A stretch of DNA of 9,701 nt from Archangium sp. (GTDB taxonomy: Bacteria; Myxococcota; Myxococcia; Myxococcales; Myxococcaceae). Location: positions 1-9,701 of the forward strand of contig JAEUJT010000503.1 of the NCBI GenBank assembly GCA_016793525.1, read 5' to 3'. Both the position numbers and the translations under genes were made by a program. Numbering within the stretch: the first letter of the stretch is position 1; each line of letters starts with the position of its first letter. Below are positions 1 through 9,147 of this stretch, piece by piece. The notes beneath the pieces are model-generated. The model saw only the letters and a list, made by a program, of their open reading frames with translations, had not been told where the DNA came from and searched no databases.

Positions 1-1032
1 CAGGTGGGCGGCATGGGGCGGAGCGCGTTGGCCGCGACCGACGACAGCTTCATCGCGATTTTCATTCGGCCCAACACCAACGAGGTCGAGCTGTACCAGC
101 GCTTCCTCGACGGAGGCAGCACCTCGCACACCTACGCGAACACCAGCGCGGTGGAGACAGTGGCCATCGCCGGTGCGGGCACACGTTGGGCCGCCACGTG
201 GGCCACTGGGCTGCAGACGAGCGCCCCCGGCGTGAAGTGCGTGACGTCGAGTGCGGCGGCCTCCGTCTCGGCGGTGTCGAGCGACGTCGCGGTCGACGTG
301 GTCTCCATCGACGTGACGCCGTCGGGTCAGGTGGGCATCGCGGCGCGGAGCAGCAATGAGAATGTCACCCCCCGCGCAGGCATCTCGACGACTGGCTGTC
401 CTGCCCAGCTGGTGGAGTTCAGAGACCCCGCGCTCACCACCCAAGCGTCTGGCGTGGCGATGGTGGCGACGGCCGACGGGCAATCGTTCCGCGTCATCTC
501 CACGGGTCCCCTCAACGGCGGCTCGGGGGTCGTCAGCATCACCGCGCCGAAGCCGGGCGGCGGCGCAATCGGCGTGGCGCGCATTCTCCAGGGGGAGGCG
601 CTGTGGGACGTGAGCGCCGCGATGGGCGGCGGCGGCAACTGGGCGCTGGCGACCTACGACCGCGACCTCGAAGACGGCGGCTCGGCGCTGGCGGTGAAGC
701 CGTTGCCCGTGAACATCGCGTCTGACACCGAGATTCTCATCGATTCGGTCACGCTCCTGCCGTGGGCGCGCACCTGGAACATGGGGCGTTGTGGCCCCGG
801 GTGCATGTCGGTGGCGATGACCCCGACGCGCGGCGCCCTCGTGCTGTCGGTGACCTTTATCAGCGACGACGACGAGATGCGGCCGCTGGGCGCGCAGCAC
901 TACGACGTGGCCTGCTCGCGCTCACCCAACGCGCTGGGGGCTTCGGTGGCCACGGTGGGCGACACCGTCGGCGTCTTCTATTCCGACCAGTCGCAGGGCC
1001 AGCTGTTCCTCTGCGACAAGCCGCCATTCTGA
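1..1032 (+). CDS. 3' part of an exported-looking repeat protein, function unknown (5' end outside window)
   Basis: The frame is open from the first base and ends at TGA 1030-1032. No start with an RBS or signal peptide is visible, so the gene begins to the left. About 343 residues are present. They are rich in Gly, Ala, Ser, Thr and Val and show short beta-strand-like units of the type 'G-V-A-x-V-A-T-x-D-G'. The last one (residues ~313-337 counted from the GTG at 4) reads like the final blade of a beta-propeller: ASVATVGDTVGVFYSDQ, then a hydrophobic LFLC. Cysteines are scattered (near 79, 132, 263, 267, 304, 337), with a CGPGC pair, which fits a disulphide-bearing exported protein. Third-position G/C is high throughout, so the frame is real. 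I recognise no named family; the propeller reading is inference from periodicity. Confidence 0.8.
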   Translation, partial: QVGGMGRSALAATDDSFIAIFIRPNTNEVELYQRFLDGGSTSHTYANTSAVETVAIAGAGTRWAATWATGLQTSAPGVKCVTSSAAASVSAVSSDVAVDVVSIDVTPSGQVGIAARSSNENVTPRAGISTTGCPAQLVEFRDPALTTQASGVAMVATADGQSFRVISTGPLNGGSGVVSITAPKPGGGAIGVARILQGEALWDVSAAMGGGGNWALATYDRDLEDGGSALAVKPLPVNIASDTEILIDSVTLLPWARTWNMGRCGPGCMSVAMTPTRGALVLSVTFISDDDEMRPLGAQHYDVACSRSPNALGASVATVGDTVGVFYSDQSQGQLFLCDKPPF

Positions 1033-1033
1033 C

Positions 1034-1051
1034 GAGGCGCTTCGGCGCTTC
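1034..1051 (+). terminator. Stem-loop just after the first gene, possible terminator
   Basis: GAGGCGC and GCGCTTC pair (one G-T wobble) around a TTCG tetraloop, two bases after the stop codon. TTCG loops are unusually stable in RNA. On this strand the stem is followed by CAAAACCCC and not by a T run, so it is not a classic Rho-independent terminator. It may instead protect the 3' end or act with Rho. Confidence 0.35.
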
Positions 1052-1073
1052 AAAACCCCGGAGCGGCGGCTCC
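1052..1073 (-). terminator. Candidate terminator of secA
   Basis: Read on the minus strand beyond the secA stop, GGAGC-CGCC-GCTCC forms a five-pair GC stem (1073 to 1060), followed by GGGGTTTTG. The T run is only four bases, so this is a weak intrinsic terminator. A second GCTCC lies at 1083-1079 (minus strand) and can pair with the same GGAGC, so two stems exclude each other. Confidence 0.4.
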
Positions 1074-1088
1074 ACGGCGGAGCGGCGG

Positions 1089-3890
<2,802 letters not shown>

Positions 3891-3946
3891 GGAGTGCCTT
3901 GTGTCGAAACCGCGCCCGGGTTGCCAGCAAAGAGTGAGGACCGCGC

Positions 3947-3974
3947 AGGGTAAGTCGCCGGGTCTTCGACGCAA
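3947..3974 (-). promoter_or_regulatory. Candidate sigma-70-type promoter for secA
   Basis: On the minus strand TTGCGT (3974-3969), a 16-base spacer and TACCCT (3952-3947) resemble -35 and -10 boxes. The -10 fits TANNNT; the -35 keeps only TTG. Transcription would start near 3940, giving a leader of about 50 bases with the AAGG ribosome site close to the start codon. The 120-bp gap is shared with the divergent Cys-rich gene, for which I see no convincing promoter. Confidence 0.35.
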
Positions 3975-4010
3975 GCTGCTCCCTCGGGGAGGGGCGCCAA
4001 CACGTGAATT

Positions 4011-4469
4011 TTGCGAGGGCGCCTGCGTCGGGTCGGCATGGTCACCGCGCTCGTGCTCGCAGCGTCAGTTGCTCAAGCCCCGCAGTGTCTCTCCCAGTAC
4101 GGGCAGACCGCGTGCGGCTTCAGGTGCGTCGCTCAGTATGGGCGCGTCGTCTGCGCGCAGACCCCAGCCGGTGCTTGCACCACCCAGTACGGCCAGGCGG
4201 TGTGCGCGGATCCACCGGTGTACGCCCCAGGCATGCCGCCCATGTCGTGCGTGGCGCAGTACGGCGCCATCGCCTGCGGCTACCACTGCGTCGCGCAGTA
4301 CGGGCGCGTGGCGTGTGCTCAGTCGCCCATGGGTGCCTGTGATGCGTCGTACGGTCGGGTGTCGTGCGCGGATCCGCAGCGCTCGGGTGGTTGGTGCACC
4401 GCGACCGGGCGCGGAGGGGTGCAGTGCAGTGAGGGCGCTCCGGGGCGTCGTCGTCTGCGCTGGCGGTGA
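4011..4469 (+). CDS. Small secreted Cys-rich repeat protein, function unknown
   Basis: A 152-residue protein with a signal peptide (RGRLRR basic end, then [10 protein letters not shown], cleavage near AQA at 21-23) and six units of the form C-x3-Y-G-x3-C: C26-C35, C39-C48, C56-C65, C80-C89, C93-C102, C110-C119. Each unit probably forms one disulphide outside the cytoplasm. The units form two triplets exactly 54 residues apart, with matching spacers (GFR/GYH, AQTPAGA/AQSPMGA, then ADP). A looser C129/C139 pair and an Arg-rich tail follow. The start is taken as TTG 4011: an in-frame TGA at 4005-4007 forbids anything upstream, and ATG 4038 would lose the basic n-region. GGGGAGGGG at 3986-3994 is 16 bases away, rather far. 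I recall similar QYG/AYG Cys repeats in myxobacterial hypothetical proteins but no known function. Structural, adhesive or protective roles are only guesses. Confidence 0.75.
   Translation: MRGRLRRVGMVTALVLAASVAQAPQCLSQYGQTACGFRCVAQYGRVVCAQTPAGACTTQYGQAVCADPPVYAPGMPPMSCVAQYGAIACGYHCVAQYGRVACAQSPMGACDASYGRVSCADPQRSGGWCTATGRGGVQCSEGAPGRRRLRWR
4086..4409 (+). repeat. Two-copy 162-bp internal duplication in the Cys-rich gene
   Basis: Cysteines 26, 39 and 56 recur at 80, 93 and 110, a constant offset of 54 codons (162 bp), so copy one spans 4086-4247 and copy two 4248-4409. Both copies keep the GCGCGGATCC string after the third unit. Synonymous differences (for example CAGTATGGG against CAGTACGGG) show that the duplication is not recent. 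Within each copy the third of a copy holding one C-x3-YG-x3-C unit is itself a diverged repeat. Confidence 0.8.
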
Positions 4470-4470
4470 G

Positions 4471-5718
4471 CTACGGCGAAGGCACCGCGCCGGAGTTCAC
4501 GTCAAAGCCCGCGCGCTGGGTGATGGGCGTGAGGTCGACCGCTTCGAACTCGCTCGCGGGAATGGCCTGCAGCACCGAGAACGTCTGCGACTCCCACGAC
4601 GCCGACGGGTCACCTTGTATGTACATCGCCGAGCCACCGTCAGCGAGGTACATGCCGTAGCGCTGGAGCGCGAGGATCAACGCCCGCGCCTGCGGCCTCG
4701 CCGTCGCGGGAATGGTGAAGGTCGACTTCAACCGGAACAGCTGGCCCATCGGCGGCAACGACATCGAGTTCGTGCCGTTCGAGGTCAGGTGCCGCGCGGG
4801 CCAGGTGAAGGCGCGGCGAATCTTGTTCGACGGAATCGTGAAGCGCAGCGCGTGCTTCACCTCACCGGCCAAGGCTTCGTCCGCGCGCGCCAGCAGCGGG
4901 AGAATGGGAAAGCCCGCCGCGTCAGCCGAGGTCCACCCGCTGGGCCGGAGCGCGTTGGAGCGCAGGTCGAAGTGCGCTGCGCCGTAGATGTCCCACGCGC
5001 CGTTGGCTGCTGGGTACGAGTGGTACGTCTCCCAGAGCCGACAGCTGTCGACGTCGAGCAGCAGAATGTGGTGATCGCCGTAGGGGTGCGATGGATCCGT
5101 CACGATGCCGCCTTCGACCAGGGGCGTGGCGGGAATCGGCAGCACCGGCTCCGGGGCCGCGGCGGTCGTGCAGGGTGACACGAGCTGGCGGCTCGACCCC
5201 ACGGCGCAGTCGCTCTCGGACCGCGCGTCCCACGTCATGTCGGGGTCGCTGGTGCGAAAGAAGACGCGCGGCCACGGCATCGCCGCGCCGTGCACCAGGT
5301 TGAAGGGGATGCCGTAGAAGTCGCTGGCTGTTTGGTCGGTCTCCCGCCCCAGATCGAGGTGCACGCGCGCGGCACCGCCGATGGTGGTGATGAACGCCGC
5401 CGAATTCGCGTGTACCGGCAGCCCGTCGATTCGGGTGTTGAAGATGTTGTTCGCCGGCAACACCGGGCAGCCGCCGAGGGTTGGGCCTGGCCCCGCGTCG
5501 AGGGGCTCACCGCTCCCGCCGCCCGTTCCGCCGCCCGTGGCGCTCCCGCCGCCCGTGTTTTCGCCGCCGCCCGCACCGCTCCCGGTCTCCTCGGAGCCGC
5601 CACCGCCACCGCCACCGCCACCGCCACCGTCGAGGTCGACCGTCGTCTTCGCGCCGCACGCGCTGACGACGGCGCACGCCACCGCGAGAAACAGCCGCTT
5701 CATCCGTTGACGGGTCAT
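4471..5718 (-). CDS. Outer-membrane lipoprotein with Gly-rich tether and a conserved domain of unknown function
   Basis: A 415-residue lipoprotein. The signal peptide MKRLFLAVACAVVSAC ends in a V-S-A-C lipobox (C21); glycine at +2 fits release to the outer membrane. Residues 22-83 are a flexible tether with 11 consecutive glycines (31-41) and Thr/Gly/Ser repeats. The globular part (~84-400) begins CPVLPANNIFNT and carries FYGIPFN (134-140), HPYGDHH (211-217), SNALRPSGWTSADAAGFPI (254-272), HALRFTIP (289-296), PPMGQ (322-326) and YGMYLADGGS (354-363). I know these motifs from a widespread family of secreted bacterial proteins without an established function; the clustered histidines could bind metal, which is inference. 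ATG 5718 was chosen because AAGGGGG at 5734-5728 is nine bases upstream. ATG 5727 abuts that element, and ATG 5703 also leaves an intact signal peptide. The stop is one base from that of the convergent Cys-rich gene. Confidence 0.85.
   Translation of the reverse strand: MTRQRMKRLFLAVACAVVSACGAKTTVDLDGGGGGGGGGGGSEETGSGAGGGENTGGGSATGGGTGGGSGEPLDAGPGPTLGGCPVLPANNIFNTRIDGLPVHANSAAFITTIGGAARVHLDLGRETDQTASDFYGIPFNLVHGAAMPWPRVFFRTSDPDMTWDARSESDCAVGSSRQLVSPCTTAAAPEPVLPIPATPLVEGGIVTDPSHPYGDHHILLLDVDSCRLWETYHSYPAANGAWDIYGAAHFDLRSNALRPSGWTSADAAGFPILPLLARADEALAGEVKHALRFTIPSNKIRRAFTWPARHLTSNGTNSMSLPPMGQLFRLKSTFTIPATARPQARALILALQRYGMYLADGGSAMYIQGDPSASWESQTFSVLQAIPASEFEAVDLTPITQRAGFDVNSGAVPSP
5597..5629. 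repeat. Hexanucleotide tandem repeat (CCGCCA)5 in the lipoprotein gene
   Basis: Five perfect CCGCCA units (5597-5626) plus CCG encode, on the minus strand, alternating GGT-GGC glycine codons of the tether. Slippage by whole units would add or remove Gly-Gly pairs without a frameshift. Further GCCGCCCGT-type repeats follow on the lower-coordinate side (about 5516-5556). Confidence 0.85.
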
Positions 5719-5727
5719 CTCGTTCAT

Positions 5728-5751
5728 CCCCCTTACGTGTCGGGAACCATA
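5728..5751 (-). promoter_or_regulatory. Ribosome site and candidate -10 box of the lipoprotein gene
   Basis: On the minus strand AAGGGGG (5734-5728) is a Shine-Dalgarno-like run that decides for ATG 5718 (nine-base gap) over ATG 5727 (no gap). Upstream, TATGGT (5751-5746) fits a TANNNT -10 box and would give a short leader starting near 5739. No matching -35 box is visible. Confidence 0.4.
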
Positions 5752-5805
5752 CCGTTCGGCTCACGGGCCCGGGTACGTGACGGTTTGAATAGGCGTCGCC
5801 CCACC

Positions 5806-5931
5806 GAGGCCACCGGCGGGAGCGTGACCGTCTCCAGGGCCGACGACACGTGGAGCGGTACCTTCACGCTGACATTCCCCGCGGCGCAGCAACTGACGGG
5901 CTCCTTGGCGACGGGGACCACCAGGCTTTGC
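5806..5931 (+). pseudogene. Apparent remnant of a lipoprotein gene's C-terminal end
   Basis: The plus frame here reads EATGGSVTVSRADD, then WSGTFTLTF, then LTGSL and a terminal Cys. I recognise this as the closing beta-strand pattern of many small myxobacterial lipoproteins ('GxVTVxR...WSGTFTLTF...LTGSF...C'). No start codon, signal peptide or complete domain accompanies it: upstream the frame runs antisense through the neighbouring lipoprotein, and downstream it reaches rlmM without the stop expected just after the Cys. A strong inverted repeat begins three bases later, where a gene's terminator would be. Best read as the truncated, decayed 3' end of a lost gene. Chance resemblance is possible because the piece is only 42 codons. 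Confidence 0.4.
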
Positions 5932-5934
5932 CCT

Positions 5935-5971
5935 GCCCGGAGCCCGCGCTTCAGCTGCTATCGCTCCGGGC
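5935..5971 (+). terminator. Nine-bp perfect inverted repeat, possible old terminator or leader hairpin
   Basis: GCCCGGAGC (5935-5943) and GCTCCGGGC (5963-5971) are exact inverted copies around a 19-base loop. The next bases, CTCGAGCCGGG, add the palindrome GGCTCGAGCC (5969-5978). There is no T run. The element lies just after the decayed gene tail and about 140 bp before the rlmM start, so it may be a relic terminator or a structure in the rlmM leader. The rest of the 5728-6111 gap holds no other gene I can support. Confidence 0.35.
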
Positions 5972-6111
5972 TCGAGCCGGGTACGTCAGCGTGCGTGAGC
6001 CGTCAGCGTTCGACGAAACCCCCGCGGCATGTCTTTTACGCGAAGCCCAAGGGCCCTCCGCGCCGGGCGACCACCGCGCTCCCGGAGCAGCCGTTGCCTC
6101 CGCGGGCGCGC

Positions 6112-7095
6112 ATGAACGGGTTGCCGCGCGCGTTTCTCCCTCCGACCGTGGGCCGCTGGGTATGGACCTCGCGCGAAGGCTTCGAAGCGCAGCTGTTCGA
6201 GGAGCTGGCCTGGGCGAAAGCGAAGCCGCGCGCGCTCGGGCCGGCGCTCGTTGAGAGCGACCCCGTGCGAGACCCAGCGAAGCTCGTGTTCGCGCGCATG
6301 GGCTTTCAGGTCGATGCGCTGGCCGTGTCTCCGCTCGAGGTGAAGTGGCCCGCGGGCGCGCTGCTGCCGCAGGTGTGGGTGCCCGACGCGACGCTGGCGA
6401 ATGGCTGGGCGTCGCGCACGAAAGACTGGGAGGCGCAGCTGCACGAGCGCCACCCCGGTGGCCCCGACACGCCGTGGAAGGCGCACGAAGCGAACGGGTT
6501 CCTCGGGCAGGTGTGCTTGGTGACGCCCGAGCTCGCCGCCGTGGGCCTGGTACGCGCCCGCGAGGCGATGTCGTTGAGCGCCGGAGGTCGCACCCGCATG
6601 CGCCGTGGAGAAGCGCCGTCGCGCGCGGCGATGAAGCTCGATGAAGCGCTCGAGTGGTACGGCGTCAGCCCCGGCAAAGGCGACGCGTGCGTTGATTTGG
6701 GTGCAGCGCCTGGAGGGTGGACTCGGAAGCTGCTCGAGCGCGGCGCGCGGGTGCTGGCGATCGACCCGGGCCCCCTCGCCGAGGACATTCGGGCAAACTC
6801 CAAGGTGCGGCACGTGCGGGCCAGCGCGTTCGGCTTCGAGCCGCCGGAGTCGGTCGACTGGCTCTTCTGCGACATGGCCTGGCGGCCCTTGGAGGTGTCG
6901 CAGCTGCTCGCGAAGTGGAGCCGCCGCAGCTGGGCCACGCACCTGGTGGCGAACATCAAGCTGCCGATGAAAGACAAGTGGCCGACGCTGTGGCGGGTGC
7001 GCGCGACGCTCGAGGAGAGCGGGTGGAAGCACCTCGCTGTGCGCCAGCTGTACCACGACCGCGACGAGGTCACGGTGACCGCCCGATGCCGGTGA
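6112..7095 (+). CDS. rlmM: RlmM-type 23S rRNA 2'-O-ribose methyltransferase
   Basis: A 327-residue methyltransferase resembling RlmM, which in E. coli methylates the 2'-OH of C2498 in 23S rRNA using S-adenosylmethionine. Residues ~15-150 correspond to the N-terminal THUMP-like RNA-binding part, shorter than in the 366-residue E. coli protein. The Rossmann domain follows: SAM motif DLGAAPGGW (195-203), IDPGPL (217-222), FCDMAWRPLEV (252-262), NIKLPMK (281-287) and RQLYHDRDEVTV (311-322). The K-D-K-E catalytic tetrad of this superfamily is present as K175, D254, K283 and E319. ATG 6112 was chosen by family fit (the core begins near WVWTSREGFE), but it lacks a clear ribosome site. TTG 6094 has GGAG six bases upstream and would add six residues, and is a real alternative. 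The gene is cotranscribed with the next one. It uses GAG before GAN codons, unlike secA. Confidence 0.9.
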   Translation: MNGLPRAFLPPTVGRWVWTSREGFEAQLFEELAWAKAKPRALGPALVESDPVRDPAKLVFARMGFQVDALAVSPLEVKWPAGALLPQVWVPDATLANGWASRTKDWEAQLHERHPGGPDTPWKAHEANGFLGQVCLVTPELAAVGLVRAREAMSLSAGGRTRMRRGEAPSRAAMKLDEALEWYGVSPGKGDACVDLGAAPGGWTRKLLERGARVLAIDPGPLAEDIRANSKVRHVRASAFGFEPPESVDWLFCDMAWRPLEVSQLLAKWSRRSWATHLVANIKLPMKDKWPTLWRVRATLEESGWKHLAVRQLYHDRDEVTVTARCR

Positions 7096-7101
7096 GCCGC
7101 G

Positions 7102-7569
7102 ATGGCGCCGAGTGACCCCGCGCGCTGCGCGACGCACCCCGAGGTCGCCGCTGTCGATACCTGTACGCGATGTGGATGTTTTGTCTGCGGAGAATGCGCC
7201 GACGTCGGCCCAGACGACGCCACGATGTGCAGGGCATGTCTGGCGAAAGTGTCGCCGCGGCCTGTGCCACGCGGTGCGAAGGTGGCCTTCTGGCTGGGGT
7301 TCGCGGGCTTGCTCATGCACGTCGGGGTGCACGTCGGCGTGCCAGCGTGGGTGCTCGTTGTGTTCCCTGAAGTGTTCACCGTCTTGTCGATTGGCGTCGC
7401 GGTGGTGGTCCTCCCAGAGCTGCTCGCTGGCGCGGTGTCGGTTGCCGGCGCGGTGCTGGCTGTAAGGTACCTGCGGGTGGGCGGCTGGCGGGTCCGCGCC
7501 GCCCTCGCGATGGGCGTGCTCCCGGCACTGCGCGCCGTGGTGCGCGTCGGCGTCATGCTCTGGTGGTAG
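7102..7569 (+). CDS. B-box-type zinc-finger integral membrane protein
   Basis: A 155-residue protein. The N-terminal 50 residues carry C9-x2-H12, C21-x2-C24, C29-x2-C32 and C43-x2-C46, the Cys/His layout of a B-box-like zinc finger binding two zinc ions. From residue 59 on the chain is hydrophobic, with about three or four membrane helices: ~60-79, ~83-104, ~106-123 and probably ~133-153 with arginines inside. The start ATG lies six bases after the rlmM stop, and GGTGAG spanning that stop provides a ribosome site, so translation is probably coupled. B-box plus membrane-helix proteins are common in myxobacteria without a known function. A protein-binding adaptor at the inner membrane is plausible but unproven, and the link with rRNA methylation may be only shared transcription. 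Confidence 0.85.
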   Translation: MAPSDPARCATHPEVAAVDTCTRCGCFVCGECADVGPDDATMCRACLAKVSPRPVPRGAKVAFWLGFAGLLMHVGVHVGVPAWVLVVFPEVFTVLSIGVAVVVLPELLAGAVSVAGAVLAVRYLRVGGWRVRAALAMGVLPALRAVVRVGVMLWW

Positions 7570-7736
7570 CTCAGGCTGGAGGGCCTCGTGGCGCACCTCT
7601 TCCCCGCGGGCGCCTTCAGGCATTCGCCGGCGCGACGCGCAATTCGACGGACGTCGAGTGGTCAAGGTGCAATGGTTCAGCCCCGGAGACGTAACCGTGT
7701 CCATGAGGGGCACGCGTGTGCTCTCGGAGGTCGCAC

Positions 7737-8780
7737 ATGGGGATTTTCGACACCCTGAAGTCTGAAGCGCAGCGCAACTTCATCGCCCGCGCCGACGACG
7801 CCAAAGACGCGCTCATCTACAAGTACCCCGAGCGCAACGTTCGCATGCTGACGCAGCTGACGGTGCAGGCCGACGAGGTCGCGCTCTTCGTCAAAGACGG
7901 CCAAGTGATGGGCAAGCTGGGCGCGGGGCGGCACAGCCTCGACTCCAACAACATTCCCTTCCTGTCCGCGTTGCTCGAGAAGGTGACGGGCGGCAACTTC
8001 TTCGTCGCCGAGGTGTACTTCGTCAGCACCCGGGAGTTCGCCCAGGTGAAGTTCGGCGGTCCCATCGGTGAGGTGCGCGACCCGGAGACCGGCCTCGCCA
8101 TCGGCACCATGGTGTACGGCGACTTCTCGTTGAAGTGCGTCGACCCCGAGAAGCTCGTGCTGGGGCTGGTGGGCCTCCGCAAAGCCGACAACGACTCGTT
8201 CTTCGGGTGGTTCAAGAGCCAGGTGCTCAAGGTGACGCGCGACCGCATCGCCGAGCTCATCGTGAAGAAGAAGTGGCCGCTCCTCGACGTGACGTCGGGG
8301 GCTTTCACTGAAGAAATCGAGACCGAGGTGGTGGCCGGCACGGCGACCCACACCGACAGCTACGGCATCACCATCGTCCGCTTCGGCAACTTCACCGTCA
8401 GCATCAAGCCAGAAGACGAGGCGACGCTGAAGAAGCTGTCGAAAGACGTGGCGTACTCGCGACTCGCTGGCGGCTTTCAGCAGTACGCGCAGGGCCAAGC
8501 GATGCTGGGCGCCGCCGAGGGCATGGCGAAGGGTGGCGGCGAGGGTGGTGGCGGTTCCGGCAACGCGCTGGGCGGCATGGGCATGGGTATGGGCTTCGGC
8601 CTCGCGCAGCAGTTCATGAACGGCGGTGGCGGTGGCGGTGGTGCCGCGGGCGGCGGTGGCGGCGGTGGAGCGCCCTCGGTGATGGACCGCATGAAGCAGC
8701 TCAACGAGCTCAAGGGCGCTGGGCTGCTGACCGACGACGAGTTCAGCGCGAAGAAGGCCGAGCTGATGAAGCTGCTGTAG
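7737..8780 (+). CDS. SPFH-domain protein with C-terminal SHOCT domain (YdjI type)
   Basis: A 347-residue protein. Residues ~28-225 form an SPFH/band-7-like domain of the kind called 'virion core protein-like' or YdjI (landmarks ALIYKYPERNV, EVALFVKDGQV, GAGRHSLDSNNIPFL, FFVAEVYFVSTREF, the FGGPIGEVRDPE turn and YGDFSLKCVDPE). Residues ~265-312 are a Gly/Met-rich linker with two poly-Gly stretches, and ~316-347 form a SHOCT domain (RMKQLNELKGAGLLTDDEF...KKAEL). SPFH proteins build oligomeric membrane scaffolds; in Bacillus YdjI belongs to a PspA-related envelope-stress operon. No PspA-like gene lies beside this one. ATG 7737 is certain: GGAGG (7726-7730) stands six bases upstream and MGIFDTLK is a usual family start. 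The 167-bp gap before it holds no clear promoter, so readthrough from the rlmM operon is possible. Confidence 0.92.
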   Translation: MGIFDTLKSEAQRNFIARADDAKDALIYKYPERNVRMLTQLTVQADEVALFVKDGQVMGKLGAGRHSLDSNNIPFLSALLEKVTGGNFFVAEVYFVSTREFAQVKFGGPIGEVRDPETGLAIGTMVYGDFSLKCVDPEKLVLGLVGLRKADNDSFFGWFKSQVLKVTRDRIAELIVKKKWPLLDVTSGAFTEEIETEVVAGTATHTDSYGITIVRFGNFTVSIKPEDEATLKKLSKDVAYSRLAGGFQQYAQGQAMLGAAEGMAKGGGEGGGGSGNALGGMGMGMGFGLAQQFMNGGGGGGGAAGGGGGGGAPSVMDRMKQLNELKGAGLLTDDEFSAKKAELMKLL

Positions 8781-8803
8781 CGGCGCTGCCGAAACGGCTC
8801 GCT
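8779..8803. terminator. Interrupted hairpin between convergent genes
   Basis: AGCG...GCCG-AAA-CGGC...CGCT forms an inner four-pair stem (8788-8798) and an outer four-pair stem (8779-8782 with 8800-8803) that includes both stop codons. It could serve both converging genes, but it lacks a T run on either strand. Confidence 0.3.
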
Positions 8804-9134
8804 ACGGCATTCCGAATAGGTCGCGAAGCACCAGGCCGGTGGTGGCGCTCGCGGCGTTGGCGAGGAGGCTCCAGACGAGGGCCCTCGGCACGCCCGCGCG
8901 GTGCAGCCACCACGTCTCCGCGGTGACGGCGAAGGCCTCCGCCGCGGCCACCATCGCGCCGTACGAGAGCCCCGCGTCGCACAGATGCGGGAAGGCGAAC
9001 CACACCACCGGGTGCGTCAGCATGCTCGCGGCCCACGACACGCGCCACGAGCCGCCCGTCGCGCGCAGGTAGAGCGGCACCTCGATCGCCTGGGTACACG
9101 CGAAAGCCCACACCCACGCCGTGAGCTCGCTCAT
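8802..9134 (-). CDS. Small four-helix membrane protein, function unknown
   Basis: 110 residues, almost entirely hydrophobic. Four helices are likely: 5-23 (AWVWAFACTQAIEVPLYL), 30-49, 57-77 and 85-104. Charged or special residues inside the membrane stand out: E18 in IEVPLYLR, H41-P42 in LTHPVVWFAFP, E66 and E73 in AEAFAVTAET, and N93 in LLANAAS. Such buried Glu, His and Asn residues are usually conserved and functional, so a transport or enzyme role is possible, but I cannot name a family. ATG 9134 was chosen because GGAGG (minus strand, 9146-9142) lies seven bases upstream; an ATG ten codons earlier has no such site. The gene diverges from a small lipoprotein gene with only 48 bp between starts. 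Confidence 0.8.
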   Translation of the reverse strand: MSELTAWVWAFACTQAIEVPLYLRATGGSWRVSWAASMLTHPVVWFAFPHLCDAGLSYGAMVAAAEAFAVTAETWWLHRAGVPRALVWSLLANAASATTGLVLRDLFGMP

Positions 9135-9147
9135 GGAGTGGCCTCCG

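Noticed and set aside
5290..6111. Upstream in-frame extension of rlmM, including GTG 5995
   Set aside because: It runs through the antisense of the lipoprotein and the decayed tail. GTG 5995 has no ribosome site, and RlmM proteins begin near the chosen start. TTG 6094 remains a serious alternative.
7606..7640. GC-rich inverted repeats after the B-box gene as an operon terminator
   Set aside because: Stems are short (GCGCC/GGCGC, 14-base loop) without a T run, no better than background in this composition.
5986..7713. 575-codon minus-strand frame opposite rlmM and the B-box gene
   Set aside because: Arg/His/Pro-rich text with no recognisable domain, while the plus strand carries clear RlmM motifs.
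7640..7750. Short plus frame reading VVKVQWFSPGDVTVSMRGTRV just before the SPFH gene
   Set aside because: Protein-like to the eye, but only about 40 codons, with weaker third-position G/C, no good start, and overlap with the strong SPFH start. Too short to support.
8622..8671. Poly-Gly coding repeat in the SPFH gene as a slippage locus
   Set aside because: GGT/GGC codons are mixed and interrupted by GCC-GCG, so unlike 5597-5629 there is no long perfect repeat.
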